A DNA stretch of 8,560 nucleotides from an uncultured Thermoanaerobacteraceae bacterium. GTDB taxonomy: Bacteria; Bacillota; DSM-12270; Thermacetogeniales; Thermacetogeniaceae. The notes below the pieces were generated by a model. It was given only the letters and a program-made list of their open reading frames with translations. It was not told where the DNA came from and did not search any database. Within the stretch, counting starts at the first letter, position 1, and every line of letters starts with the position of its first letter. Of the stretch, positions 1-6,164 are shown piece by piece. The position numbers and the translations under genes were made by a program. The DNA lies in contig CALGIY010000287.1 of NCBI GenBank assembly GCA_937914965.1, forward strand, positions 1 to 8,560. Reading direction: 5' to 3'.

Positions 1-563
1 TTGTGGCGGTTCTAGGAGTTTCCGGTTTAGGTGGTTCCGCCGGGCAAACTACGCGTCATGGTGTCAACTACTTGCTGACCAAAGACTATGACCTAGGCCG
101 ATATAAGAAAAAGATCGAGGAAGTTATCAAACAGGTGCCAGATCTAACTGCACTGAACAAGAATCGACCTCTGGATGTAGAAGTAAACGCTCCTGGAAAG
201 CTGCCGGATCTCCCGGTTTCTGGAAAGCTGGTAAGAGGGTTTGGTTGGCAGAATGATGCCAACAACTGGCCGCGTTATCATGGGGGAATTGAGTTGTCTG
301 TTGCCAAGGGGGCCCTAGTGCGCGCTGTCCTCCCGGGAAAGATTGTGTTAGTGGAGACAGACAAGACGCTCGGAAAGATTGTGGTCATCGAACATGGCCA
401 CGACTGTGCTACTTTCTATGGAAGGCTTGGGGATGTTGGGGTCAAGCCTGTGCAGGAGGTTGCCCAGGGTCAGGTTATTGGCAGCACAGCAGACACACTT
501 TTTCACTTTCAACTTCGGGAAGGGGAACGTCTGGTTGACCCTATCTCGCGACTGCAGCAATAA
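1..563 (+). CDS. SpoIVFA-like membrane protein with degenerate LytM/M23 domain, 5' partial
   Basis: The frame is open to the left edge (first whole codon at position 3), so the N-terminus lies outside the window. What remains is 186 residues: a short hydrophobic Gly/Ala/Val tail that looks like the end of a membrane segment (about 1-13), a charged linker (30-55) and a LytM/M23-type beta domain (about 74-182). The zinc-peptidase motifs are only partly kept. HGGIE (93-97) stands where HxxxD is usual, the catalytic His of the YxH motif is Gly (YGRL, 139-142), and the final HxH is reduced to LFH (166-168). A non-catalytic LytM domain is typical of SpoIVFA, the membrane protein that holds the SpoIVFB protease inactive during sporulation, and the genes downstream match the usual spoIVF neighbourhood. 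However, no spoIVFB follows. It could instead be another inactive M23 paralogue, for example in cell-wall regulation. Confident in the domain, less so in the SpoIVFA role. Confidence 0.72.
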   Translation, partial: VAVLGVSGLGGSAGQTTRHGVNYLLTKDYDLGRYKKKIEEVIKQVPDLTALNKNRPLDVEVNAPGKLPDLPVSGKLVRGFGWQNDANNWPRYHGGIELSVAKGALVRAVLPGKIVLVETDKTLGKIVVIEHGHDCATFYGRLGDVGVKPVQEVAQGQVIGSTADTLFHFQLREGERLVDPISRLQQ

Positions 564-589
564 AATTAATATTTTAGTTCTGGATTTTC

Positions 590-618
590 TTGAAAAGGGG
601 AGACTAATAAAATAATCT
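590..618 (+). promoter_or_regulatory. Possible sigma-A promoter before the radical SAM gene
   Basis: TTGAAA (590-595) and TAATCT (613-618) are separated by 17 bases, in an AT-rich gap that contrasts with the coding sequence on both sides. The predicted transcript would start near 625 and run into the radical SAM-DUF2344-rng unit. The -10 box is only a fair match and AT-rich gaps give chance matches, so this is tentative. Confidence 0.4.
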
Positions 619-654
619 TTATATCTAAGAAATAAAAGATACGGCTGTGAAAGC

Positions 655-660
655 AGGAGG
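655..660 (+). promoter_or_regulatory. Ribosome binding site that sets the radical SAM start
   Basis: A perfect AGGAGG lies 7 bases before GTG 668. An in-frame GTG at 647 lies upstream of this site and has no comparable sequence before it, so the longer reading is rejected. Confidence 0.85.
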
Positions 661-667
661 CATCATA

Positions 668-2530
668 GTGAATTTAGAGCAGGTACTTTTTGAAAAGATT
701 TTACCCCGGGTTGGCAGGGCCGCCCGGTACCTGGGGACCGAGTGGAACTCGGTTCACAAGGACTGGGATGCGGTTCCTGTGAGGATGGCTTTTGCCTTTC
801 CTGATCTTTATGAGGTAGGGATGTCTCATCTGGGTTTACAGATTCTGTATAGTTTGGCGAATGACAGGGAAGACTTCCTGATGGAGCGCGTCTTCGCCCC
901 TGCTGCTGATATGGAGCAGGAGCTGCGAGGGGCCGGGCTTCCCCTCTTCAGCCTGGAATCTCACCACTCCCTAAAAGATTTCGATGTAATCGGTTTTACC
1001 CTGCAGTATGAACTGTCCTTTACCAATATTATGAATATGCTCGATCTGGCGGGAATTCCACTGCGGTCAGAAAACCGCAGCGACAACCATCCCTTGATCA
1101 TCGCTGGGGGTCCTGTTGCCTTTAACCCAGAGCCTCTTGCTCCCTTCATCGATGCCTTTGTGATCGGTGAGGGGGATGAATGCATCTTAGAAATCTTAGA
1201 GGCGGTGGGTGAAGTAAAGGGTAATTGCCCGCGGGCGTCCCGCTCTGATTTAATGGAGCGACTGGTGGAGATCCCGGGTATCTATATCCCTTCTTATTAC
1301 CGTCCGGAATACACAGGGGATGGTAGGATCAAAGAAATAGTTCCCCTGCATCCCAAGGCCCCAGAGCGTGTGCAGCGGCGTGTAATCAGTGATCTCGATG
1401 CCGCTTATTATCCTCTGTCTCCCCTTGTACCTCTTGCTGAAGCAGTTCATGAGCGGGGGATGCTGGAGGTTTTCAGGGGGTGCACCAGGGGCTGCCGTTT
1501 CTGCCAAGCAGGTATGATTTACCGTCCGGTGAGGGAGAGATCGCCAGAGGTTCTGCTCTCCCAAGCCAGGGATATTATCAAGAACACAGGTTTTGAGGAG
1601 GTTTCACTGGTATCGTTAAGCAGTCTGGACTACAGCTGTCTCGACCGCTTGCTCCCACCCCTATCAGAGGAATGTAGGGCCACTCGGACCGGACTTTCCC
1701 TCCCTTCGCTGCGGGTGGATTCTTTCAGTGTGGAAACAGCTAAAGGGCTGCCCGGGCGCCGGACCAGTGTCACTTTTGCTCCAGAGGCGGGAACCCAGCG
1801 GCTGCGGGATGTGATCAACAAAGGGGTAACCGAGGATGATCTAATGGATGCTGTAGGGGCAGCCCTGGAAGCTGGGTGGTCTGCCATAAAACTCTACTTT
1901 ATGGTGGGACTGCCTACAGAAGAGAGGGAGGACCTGGAAGGAATTGCTGAACTGGTGGAAAAGGTAGAAAACATCGGTAAGCGGTATAAGCGGGGAAGGA
2001 AAAGGCCGCGGGTGACCGTCAGTGCTGCCAATTTTGTTCCCAAAGCACACACTCCCTTTCAGTGGGAAGGGCAAAATTCCAGAGAGGTTTTAAAAGAAAA
2101 GCATGAGTTTTTAAGACCGCTGATTAAGAAAAGCAGAGCAGAGTACAACTGGCACAACATCGAGGTAAGTTTTTTAGAGGCGTGTTTTGCCAGGGGGGAC
2201 CGCAGGCTTGCTGATGTGTTGGAAGGGGCTTTTTTGAGGGGGTGCCGCTTTGACGGGTGGACCGAGTATTTTCGCTTTCCCCTCTGGATGGAGAGTTTTC
2301 AGGCCGCGGGACTTGACCCAGTGAGTTATGCGGAAAAGAAATTTTCCTATGATGAAGTGCTGCCCTGGGATATAATTGATTCAGGAGTCTCCAGAGATTT
2401 CCTGATACGGGAGCACAAGCAAGCTCTGGATGGAGCGCTTACCCAGGACTGCCGCACTGCAGATTGCGGGAACTGTGGGATCTGTACTTCCCTGGGGGTA
2501 GTTCCTCAGTTGGTGAAAGAGAGGAAATAA
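668..2530 (+). CDS. TIGR03960-type radical SAM protein, uncharacterised
   Basis: A 620-residue protein, full length for the TIGR03960 family of radical SAM proteins. The N-terminal half (about 35-180) is the B12-binding-like domain of this family, with conserved blocks FPDLYEVGMSHLG and GGPVAFNPEPL, but I see no DxHxxG cobalamin ligand motif. The radical SAM core (about 255-480) has CTRGCRFC, that is CxxxCxxC at Cys 272, 276 and 279, which would bind the 4Fe-4S cluster and S-adenosylmethionine. The C-terminus ends in four closely spaced cysteines (595, 600, 603, 606; pattern Cx4CxxCxxC), which could hold a second metal site. It is followed two bases after its stop by the DUF2344 gene; in some bacteria the two are a single fused protein, so they most likely work together. 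Substrate and product are not known to me. The start is GTG 668, chosen for the AGGAGG before it. Sure of the family; function open. Confidence 0.93.
   Translation: MNLEQVLFEKILPRVGRAARYLGTEWNSVHKDWDAVPVRMAFAFPDLYEVGMSHLGLQILYSLANDREDFLMERVFAPAADMEQELRGAGLPLFSLESHHSLKDFDVIGFTLQYELSFTNIMNMLDLAGIPLRSENRSDNHPLIIAGGPVAFNPEPLAPFIDAFVIGEGDECILEILEAVGEVKGNCPRASRSDLMERLVEIPGIYIPSYYRPEYTGDGRIKEIVPLHPKAPERVQRRVISDLDAAYYPLSPLVPLAEAVHERGMLEVFRGCTRGCRFCQAGMIYRPVRERSPEVLLSQARDIIKNTGFEEVSLVSLSSLDYSCLDRLLPPLSEECRATRTGLSLPSLRVDSFSVETAKGLPGRRTSVTFAPEAGTQRLRDVINKGVTEDDLMDAVGAALEAGWSAIKLYFMVGLPTEEREDLEGIAELVEKVENIGKRYKRGRKRPRVTVSAANFVPKAHTPFQWEGQNSREVLKEKHEFLRPLIKKSRAEYNWHNIEVSFLEACFARGDRRLADVLEGAFLRGCRFDGWTEYFRFPLWMESFQAAGLDPVSYAEKKFSYDEVLPWDIIDSGVSRDFLIREHKQALDGALTQDCRTADCGNCGICTSLGVVPQLVKERK
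2521..2524 (+). promoter_or_regulatory. Ribosome binding site that sets the DUF2344 gene start
   Basis: GAGG, within the purine run AAAGAGAGGAAA, lies 8 bases before GTG 2533. It sits inside the last codons of the radical SAM gene, which suggests translational coupling. The longer reading from TTG 2464 would overlap the upstream gene by 67 bases and adds 23 residues that do not fit the family. Confidence 0.75.
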
Positions 2531-2532
2531 AA

Positions 2533-3228
2533 GTGTCAAGGTACCGTCTTGAATATGCAATAAATGAAAAAATACGTTTTCTTTCCCATAGGGAATTGAT
2601 GACTTCACTACAGCGTTCTCTGCGGCGTGCCTCATTTCCGTTCGCCTACAGCCATGGGTTTAACCAGCGCCCAAAGTTTTCCTTTGGTCCACCACTTGGA
2701 GTGGGCATAGCGGGATTGCGGGAATATCTGGATGTAGAGTTGGTGGAAGAGATCGCACAAGAGGAGTACCTTCAGCGGCTTCAGCAGCAGCTGCCGTTGG
2801 GTATAGAGGCGCATCGTTTGGTACTGGTTCCACCAGGGGATGCAGGACTGGGGAAGTTCATTAACTGTGCCTGCTACCAGGTACTAGTTCCCGACTCCCT
2901 GGGCATCTCGTGGGATAAACTGCTCCAGGACTTAGAAGAGGGAGATCCCTGGTGGTATGAAAGGCCCAATGATGGCAAGGTGTTCAATATGTCAGCAGGA
3001 ATTATTAAGTCTCGTTTTCAACAGGACGAAGGGGACTTATACCTGGAGTTTTTGCTCAAGATAGGTCCAGGGGAGGTCCCTGTACGGGGTTTGCTGGATG
3101 TTCTCAGTTCTAAAGCGAATGCTGCATCTTTACCTCCTTTCCGAACTACCCGTACTGGCTTATACCGCCAAGAGAACAACTGCTTTATCAGCCCCATGGG
3201 AGAAATTGAAGTAATATTTGAAGGTTGA
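2533..3228 (+). CDS. TIGR03936 / DUF2344 radical SAM-associated protein
   Basis: A 231-residue protein of the DUF2344 family, known as the partner or fused C-terminal part of TIGR03960 radical SAM proteins. Family hallmarks are at the N-terminus: KIRFLSHRE (13-21), the Arg-rich helix around RSLRRASFPFAYS (28-40), then GFNQRPKFSFGPPLGVG (42-58), followed by EYLDVEL. There are no transmembrane segments and no signal peptide. The basic first third would suit binding of RNA or another anionic partner, but that is inference. The gene is separated from the radical SAM stop by two bases, and its own stop (TGA, 3226-3228) forms part of the ribosome binding sequence of rng, so the three genes look co-translated. 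The start GTG 2533 gives the family N-terminus. No biochemical function is established as far as I know. Confidence 0.9.
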   Translation: MSRYRLEYAINEKIRFLSHRELMTSLQRSLRRASFPFAYSHGFNQRPKFSFGPPLGVGIAGLREYLDVELVEEIAQEEYLQRLQQQLPLGIEAHRLVLVPPGDAGLGKFINCACYQVLVPDSLGISWDKLLQDLEEGDPWWYERPNDGKVFNMSAGIIKSRFQQDEGDLYLEFLLKIGPGEVPVRGLLDVLSSKANAASLPPFRTTRTGLYRQENNCFISPMGEIEVIFEG

Positions 3229-3234
3229 GGAGAT

Positions 3235-4908
3235 ATGCAGAAAGAAATTTATATTCATGTAACAAAAGAAGAAACAAAAGCTGCTGTGCTGGAGAACCGG
3301 AAATTGGTGGAGGTATACCTGGATCGTTCTTTTCAGAAACGCTTGGCCGGGAATATTTACAAGGGCAAAGTGGCTAATGTACTTCCGGGGATGCAGGCGG
3401 CTTTTGTTAATATCGGTTTAGAGAGGAACGCATTCTTGTATGTGGAGGATGCCCGGCCACAAAACCATGGGTCGCTGCCCATTCAAAATTTAATCCGTGA
3501 GGGAGAAGAGGTTTTAGTACAGGTTGTCAAAGAACCCTTTGGGACCAAAGGTGCCCGGGTGACAACCCATTTGACCTTTCCAGGACGCTATGTAGTCTTT
3601 ATGCCGGATCTTAATGCTGTGGGTGTCTCCAGGCGGATTAAAATAGAAAAGGAGCGCGACCGCTTAAAGAAACTGGCAGGAGAGGTGCGTATACCCAAGC
3701 GGGGTTTGATTGTGCGCACAGTTGCCGAGGGTGTCAGCAAAGAAGAGCTGGAGCGGGATGTGCAGGAACTCTACGATCTCTGGAAGATGGTTAAACAAAA
3801 AGCTGCCCACAGGTCTGCCCCGTCAACAGTTCATCAGGAACTTGAACTGGTTTCCTGGGTCTTGCGAGATATCTTTGGGGAAGATGTTGACCGCTTGATG
3901 ACCAATGACCAGGATACCTATGACAAAATCCTGGAATTATGCCAGGCCTTTGCACCTCACCTCAGCAGCAGGGTCTGCCTTACCGCAAGTGATTTTGGTG
4001 AGGAATACGGGCTTGAGCAGGAAATCACCCGCGCACTGCGCCCGAAGGTCTGGCTCAAAAGTGGGGGTTACCTTGTTATTGACGAGGCGGAGGCACTTAC
4101 AGTCATCGATATCAATACTGGTAAATATGTCGGTACGAAGAACTTTCCCGAAACTATTTTCCGCACCAATTTGGAAGCCGTCCAGGAAATTGTGCGCCAG
4201 ATCCGCCTCCGTAATGTAGGGGGCATTATTATTATCGATTTTATTGATATGGAACTTCCAGAGCACCGCAGTGAGGTAATCCGGCATCTGGAAGAGGAGC
4301 TAAAAAAGGACAAAACCAGAACTTGTGTGCTTGGCCTTACCCAACTGGGACTTGTAGAACTGACCAGAAAAAAGGTACGGCCGAGTCTGAGCAGTCTGCT
4401 TGAGCGTAGTTGCCCTTATTGTGAAGGAACAGGCAGAGTGCTCTCCGAAGAGACGGTATGCATGCAGGCTTGCCAGGAAATCAGGGCACAGGCTGCAAAC
4501 TGTGAAGCTCCAGGAATTCTAGTGGAGGTGCATCCTTCTGTGGCTGCCTTTCTGATCGGTGGTGGGGGGAGTCACCTCAGGGAACTGGAAGCGGAAATCG
4601 GTAAGAAGATTATTATCAAAGGAAGCGATAGTTCCCACATGGAGGGAGTGCAGGTCAAAATCCTTTACAGCAAAGAAGAGATTACTGCACTTTCTGCACC
4701 TGTTAAGCCTGGGGAGATCCTGAATGTTGAGGTGGAGGAGATGCATGCTGCCAACCCCAAGGATGGAATCGCTCGGATCCAGGGTTTTATTGTGGATATT
4801 GAGGATGGCAGCGACTGCGTTGGGCAGAAGGTTGTGATCGAAATTGAAAAGGTATACCGCACCTGTGCTAGAGCCCGAATTTTGAAGAAGACAGAAACAA
4901 CAGCCTGA
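3235..4908 (+). CDS. rng: Ribonuclease E/G family endoribonuclease
   Basis: A 557-residue protein of the RNase E/G family, which cuts single-stranded AU-rich RNA and matures rRNA. An S1 RNA-binding domain lies at about 36-115 (NIYKGKVANVLPGMQAAFVNIG). The catalytic magnesium aspartates are visible as D292 (VIDINTG) and D335 (IIIIDFIDM). Their 43-residue spacing equals that of E. coli RNase E D303/D346. The zinc-link CPYC (Cys 393, 396) follows 101 residues after D292, also as in E. coli, so it should form zinc-linked dimers. After the usual small domain (about 425-490) the protein runs on for some 65 residues with a beta-rich segment (about 491-552) that resembles a TRAM/OB-type RNA-binding module; this makes it longer than E. 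coli RNase G (489). The long disordered RNase E scaffold tail is absent. GAGG (3227-3230) is only 4 bases before the ATG, a short spacing, but the N-terminus fits the family. Confidence 0.95.
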   Translation: MQKEIYIHVTKEETKAAVLENRKLVEVYLDRSFQKRLAGNIYKGKVANVLPGMQAAFVNIGLERNAFLYVEDARPQNHGSLPIQNLIREGEEVLVQVVKEPFGTKGARVTTHLTFPGRYVVFMPDLNAVGVSRRIKIEKERDRLKKLAGEVRIPKRGLIVRTVAEGVSKEELERDVQELYDLWKMVKQKAAHRSAPSTVHQELELVSWVLRDIFGEDVDRLMTNDQDTYDKILELCQAFAPHLSSRVCLTASDFGEEYGLEQEITRALRPKVWLKSGGYLVIDEAEALTVIDINTGKYVGTKNFPETIFRTNLEAVQEIVRQIRLRNVGGIIIIDFIDMELPEHRSEVIRHLEEELKKDKTRTCVLGLTQLGLVELTRKKVRPSLSSLLERSCPYCEGTGRVLSEETVCMQACQEIRAQAANCEAPGILVEVHPSVAAFLIGGGGSHLRELEAEIGKKIIIKGSDSSHMEGVQVKILYSKEEITALSAPVKPGEILNVEVEEMHAANPKDGIARIQGFIVDIEDGSDCVGQKVVIEIEKVYRTCARARILKKTETTA

Positions 4909-4979
4909 ACACGGTGCCAGACACCTAACATAAACTACCAATTATCGTTTTGGTGGACAGCAGAACGTCCCCGTGTTCA
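4906..4979. repeat. Inverted-repeat element (REP/MITE-like) at the rng 3' end
   Basis: TGAACACGG (4906-4914) and its exact reverse complement CCGTGTTCA (4971-4979) bound a 74-base segment. Inside are a second partial palindrome, GGTGCCAGACACC (4913-4925), and a hairpin GGAC/GTCC (4955-4958 with 4967-4970) that stacks directly on the outer stem. The left end overlaps the rng stop codon. Motifs of this type (GGTGYCWGRCACC and GAACGTCCCC-type cores) are, to my recollection, dispersed repeats in many Firmicutes, often linked to IS200-like REP-associated transposases. No second copy and no transposase are seen here. There is no T-tract, so it is not a standard terminator, although it could slow polymerase or protect the rng mRNA end. 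Confidence 0.5.
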
Positions 4980-4991
4980 TTGCTTGATTGC

Positions 4992-5021
4992 TTGACAGCA
5001 AGGGGTTAGAGGTGCTAAAAT
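4992..5021 (+). promoter_or_regulatory. Strong sigma-A promoter of the rplU operon
   Basis: A perfect -35 box TTGACA (4992-4997) and a -10 box TAAAAT (5016-5021) lie 18 bases apart. The transcript should start near 5028, giving an untranslated leader of about 89 bases before rplU. The -35 box overlaps the second copy of a perfect tandem 8-base repeat TTGCTTGA (4980-4995), which abuts the inverted-repeat element. A separate strong promoter fits the high output needed for ribosomal proteins. Confidence 0.8.
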
Positions 5022-5025
5022 TTCG

Positions 5026-5112
5026 TTGTGACTGTTTCAGTACACAATCGCTCGGGAAGGGTCTAAAAAGTGCACAAGATGCCACCCCGGAAGTCCCGGC
5101 GGAAGGAGGAAA
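5026..5112 (+). ncRNA. rplU 5' leader, candidate L21 leader element
   Basis: The leader begins with a hairpin at the predicted transcript start: 5026-5034 pairs with 5038-5047 around a TTT loop, with one bulged A at 5042. It continues through GTGCACAAGATG (5070-5081) to a second hairpin, CCGG (5087-5090) with CCGG (5096-5099), extended by CC 5085-5086 with GG 5101-5102 around a bulged C. This second hairpin ends one base before the AAGGAGGA binding site (5103-5110), so it could control ribosome access. Position, length and the GTGC-AAGATG core match what I recall of the Firmicutes L21 leader family, thought to be bound by L21 as feedback. The match rests on memory, not on a covariance search. 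Confidence 0.55.
5103..5110 (+). promoter_or_regulatory. Ribosome binding site that sets the rplU start
   Basis: AAGGAGGA lies 6 bases before GTG 5117. The frame is open upstream to 4988, but that extension would lie inside the promoter and leader and has no L21 similarity. Confidence 0.88.
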
Positions 5113-5116
5113 ATCT

Positions 5117-5458
5117 GTGTTTGCAATCGTAGAAACAGGCGGTAAGCAGTATAAGGTTCACCAAGGTATGGTCCTTCGGGTAGAAAAGCTTGATGCTGCA
5201 GAAGGGGACCAGGTGGTGCTTGATAAGGTCCTGGTGGTGGACGAAGATGGGGAATGTAAGGTTGGAACCCCTTTCCTGCCAGGAGCGCAGGTAACAGCTC
5301 GTATTCTTAGACAGGGAAAAGCTAGAAAAATACTTGTTTTTAAGTATAAGGCCAAGAAGAACTACCGCCGCAGGAGAGGTCACAGGCAGTTATTTTCAGA
5401 GATTATGATCCAAGAGATTTCATCCGGACAGGAGGAAACAGCGGCTGCTGTTGAGTAG
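5117..5458 (+). CDS. rplU: 50S ribosomal protein L21
   Basis: A 113-residue L21, an early-assembly 50S protein that contacts 23S rRNA. The N-terminal MFAIVETGGKQYKV (with GTG start) and the basic signature FKYKAKKNYRRRRGHRQ (about 74-90) are diagnostic. The family is usually about 102-105 residues; the extra length is an acidic, Ala/Glu-rich C-terminal tail after the QLF segment. It is the first gene of the rplU-prp-rpmA cluster, with prp starting 11 bases after its stop. It has its own strong promoter and a structured leader. Confidence 0.97.
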   Translation: MFAIVETGGKQYKVHQGMVLRVEKLDAAEGDQVVLDKVLVVDEDGECKVGTPFLPGAQVTARILRQGKARKILVFKYKAKKNYRRRRGHRQLFSEIMIQEISSGQEETAAAVE

Positions 5459-5469
5459 CTCTGCAAACT

Positions 5470-5832
5470 ATGATCCGGGTCACATTTTTTGAAAATGAAA
5501 GTGGTAAACTGCGGGGCTTCCAGGCCAAGGGGCATGCGGGGTATGCCCTTAAAGGGGACGATATAGTTTGTGCCGGTGTATCAACTTTGATTCAGGCAGC
5601 GGCAGCAGGGCTCGAGAAGTTCCTTTCAGAGCAAGTGCACCTTACAGAAAGGCTTGCAGATCCGCAGGATGTTTTTGTAAAGTTGATGCTGCCTGAAGCT
5701 TTGTCAGGAGAGGAAGAAAAAGCGGCCCGTGTGATCCTGGAGACATTGGAACTAGGAATGCGAGGGGTCGCCGGGAGTTACGGAAAATATCTAGAAGTGA
5801 GGAGGTGCCGTGATGAACTTAAAGAAGTTTGA
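5470..5832 (+). CDS. prp: Ribosomal-processing cysteine protease Prp (L27 N-terminal protease)
   Basis: A 120-residue protein of the Prp family (formerly YsxB), about the usual 105-120. Prp is a cysteine protease that removes the N-terminal extension of L27 in Firmicutes, a step essential in Staphylococcus aureus. The catalytic pair is present in the motif [19 protein letters not shown]22 and C34, the same numbering as in S. aureus Prp. The gene lies between rplU and rpmA as usual. There is no clear ribosome binding site before ATG 5470, so translation probably depends on ribosomes arriving from rplU. Its last 20 bases overlap the start of rpmA, its substrate gene, so protease and substrate are probably made in step. 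Confidence 0.95.
   Translation: MIRVTFFENESGKLRGFQAKGHAGYALKGDDIVCAGVSTLIQAAAAGLEKFLSEQVHLTERLADPQDVFVKLMLPEALSGEEEKAARVILETLELGMRGVAGSYGKYLEVRRCRDELKEV
5800..5805 (+). promoter_or_regulatory. Ribosome binding site that sets the rpmA start
   Basis: AGGAGG, inside the end of prp, lies 7 bases before ATG 5813. The GTG at 5810, directly before that ATG, would be only 4 bases away and is less likely. Confidence 0.78.
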
Positions 5833-6103
5833 TTTACAGTTATTTGCTCATAAAAAGGGAGTCGGTAGTTCACGTAACGGGCGTGATAGCGAATCCAAGC
5901 GGCTGGGTGTGAAGAGGTATGACGGCCAGTTTGTTACTGCCGGGAACATCATTATACGCCAGCGGGGAACGAAGGTTCACCCCGGTTGGAATGTAGGCCG
6001 CGGCAGGGACGACACTCTTTTTGCTCTGGTCGATGGTTATGTGAAGTTTGAAGCAAGAGGTAAGGATAAGAAGCAGGTTAGTATTTACGCCCAGATGGTC
6101 TGA
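5813..6103 (+). CDS. rpmA: 50S ribosomal protein L27 precursor with Prp-cleaved extension
   Basis: A 96-residue L27, located at the peptidyl-transferase centre of the 50S subunit. The N-terminus [11 protein letters not shown] is the Firmicutes-type extension. By comparison with S. aureus (LNLQFF before ASKKG), Prp should cut between F11 and A12 to expose [21 protein letters not shown], the mature end that reaches toward the tRNA acceptor. The body motifs [15 protein letters not shown] and [14 protein letters not shown] are standard. It overlaps prp by 20 bases in another frame. A hairpin terminator follows 26 bases after its stop. Confidence 0.97.
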   Translation: MNLKKFDLQLFAHKKGVGSSRNGRDSESKRLGVKRYDGQFVTAGNIIIRQRGTKVHPGWNVGRGRDDTLFALVDGYVKFEARGKDKKQVSIYAQMV

Positions 6104-6128
6104 TGGATAAATAAGTAAGTGCAAGGCC

Positions 6129-6158
6129 TCCCCTGGTCCTTTAAGACCAGGGGAATTT
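6129..6158 (+). terminator. Rho-independent terminator after rpmA
   Basis: TCCCCTGGTC (6129-6138) pairs perfectly with GACCAGGGGA (6145-6154) around a 6-base loop, giving a GC-rich 10-bp stem. AATTTGTTAT follows. The T-run is short and interrupted, so termination may be partial, letting some rplU transcripts read into obgE. Confidence 0.8.
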
Positions 6159-6164
6159 GTTATC

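Noticed and set aside
379..615. Forward frame overlapping the end of the SpoIVFA-like gene, considered as a spoIVFB remnant
   Set aside because: Its translation shows no HExxH or NPDG motif and no membrane segments, and it is explained as another frame of the LytM gene running into the AT-rich gap.
2464..2532. Upstream TTG start for the DUF2344 protein
   Set aside because: It would overlap the radical SAM gene by 67 bases, lacks a ribosome binding site, and adds residues absent from the family N-terminus.
3937..4313. Long minus-strand open frames opposite rng
   Set aside because: They have no family resemblance and lie wholly opposite catalytic-core codons of RNase G; open frames are expected opposite a coding sequence of this composition.
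4519..4941. 140-codon minus-strand frame opposite the rng 3' end
   Set aside because: It mirrors the conserved C-terminal coding region of rng and has no recognisable domain. It is the longest antisense frame, but still a shadow.
4955..4970. GGAC/GTCC hairpin as an rng terminator
   Set aside because: The stem is only 4 bp, the loop is 8 bases and no T-run follows; it is better seen as part of the larger inverted-repeat element.
4988..5116. N-terminally extended L21 from 4988
   Set aside because: The extension would cover the promoter and leader; the family N-terminus MFAIVETGGKQYKV begins at GTG 5117 after AAGGAGGA.
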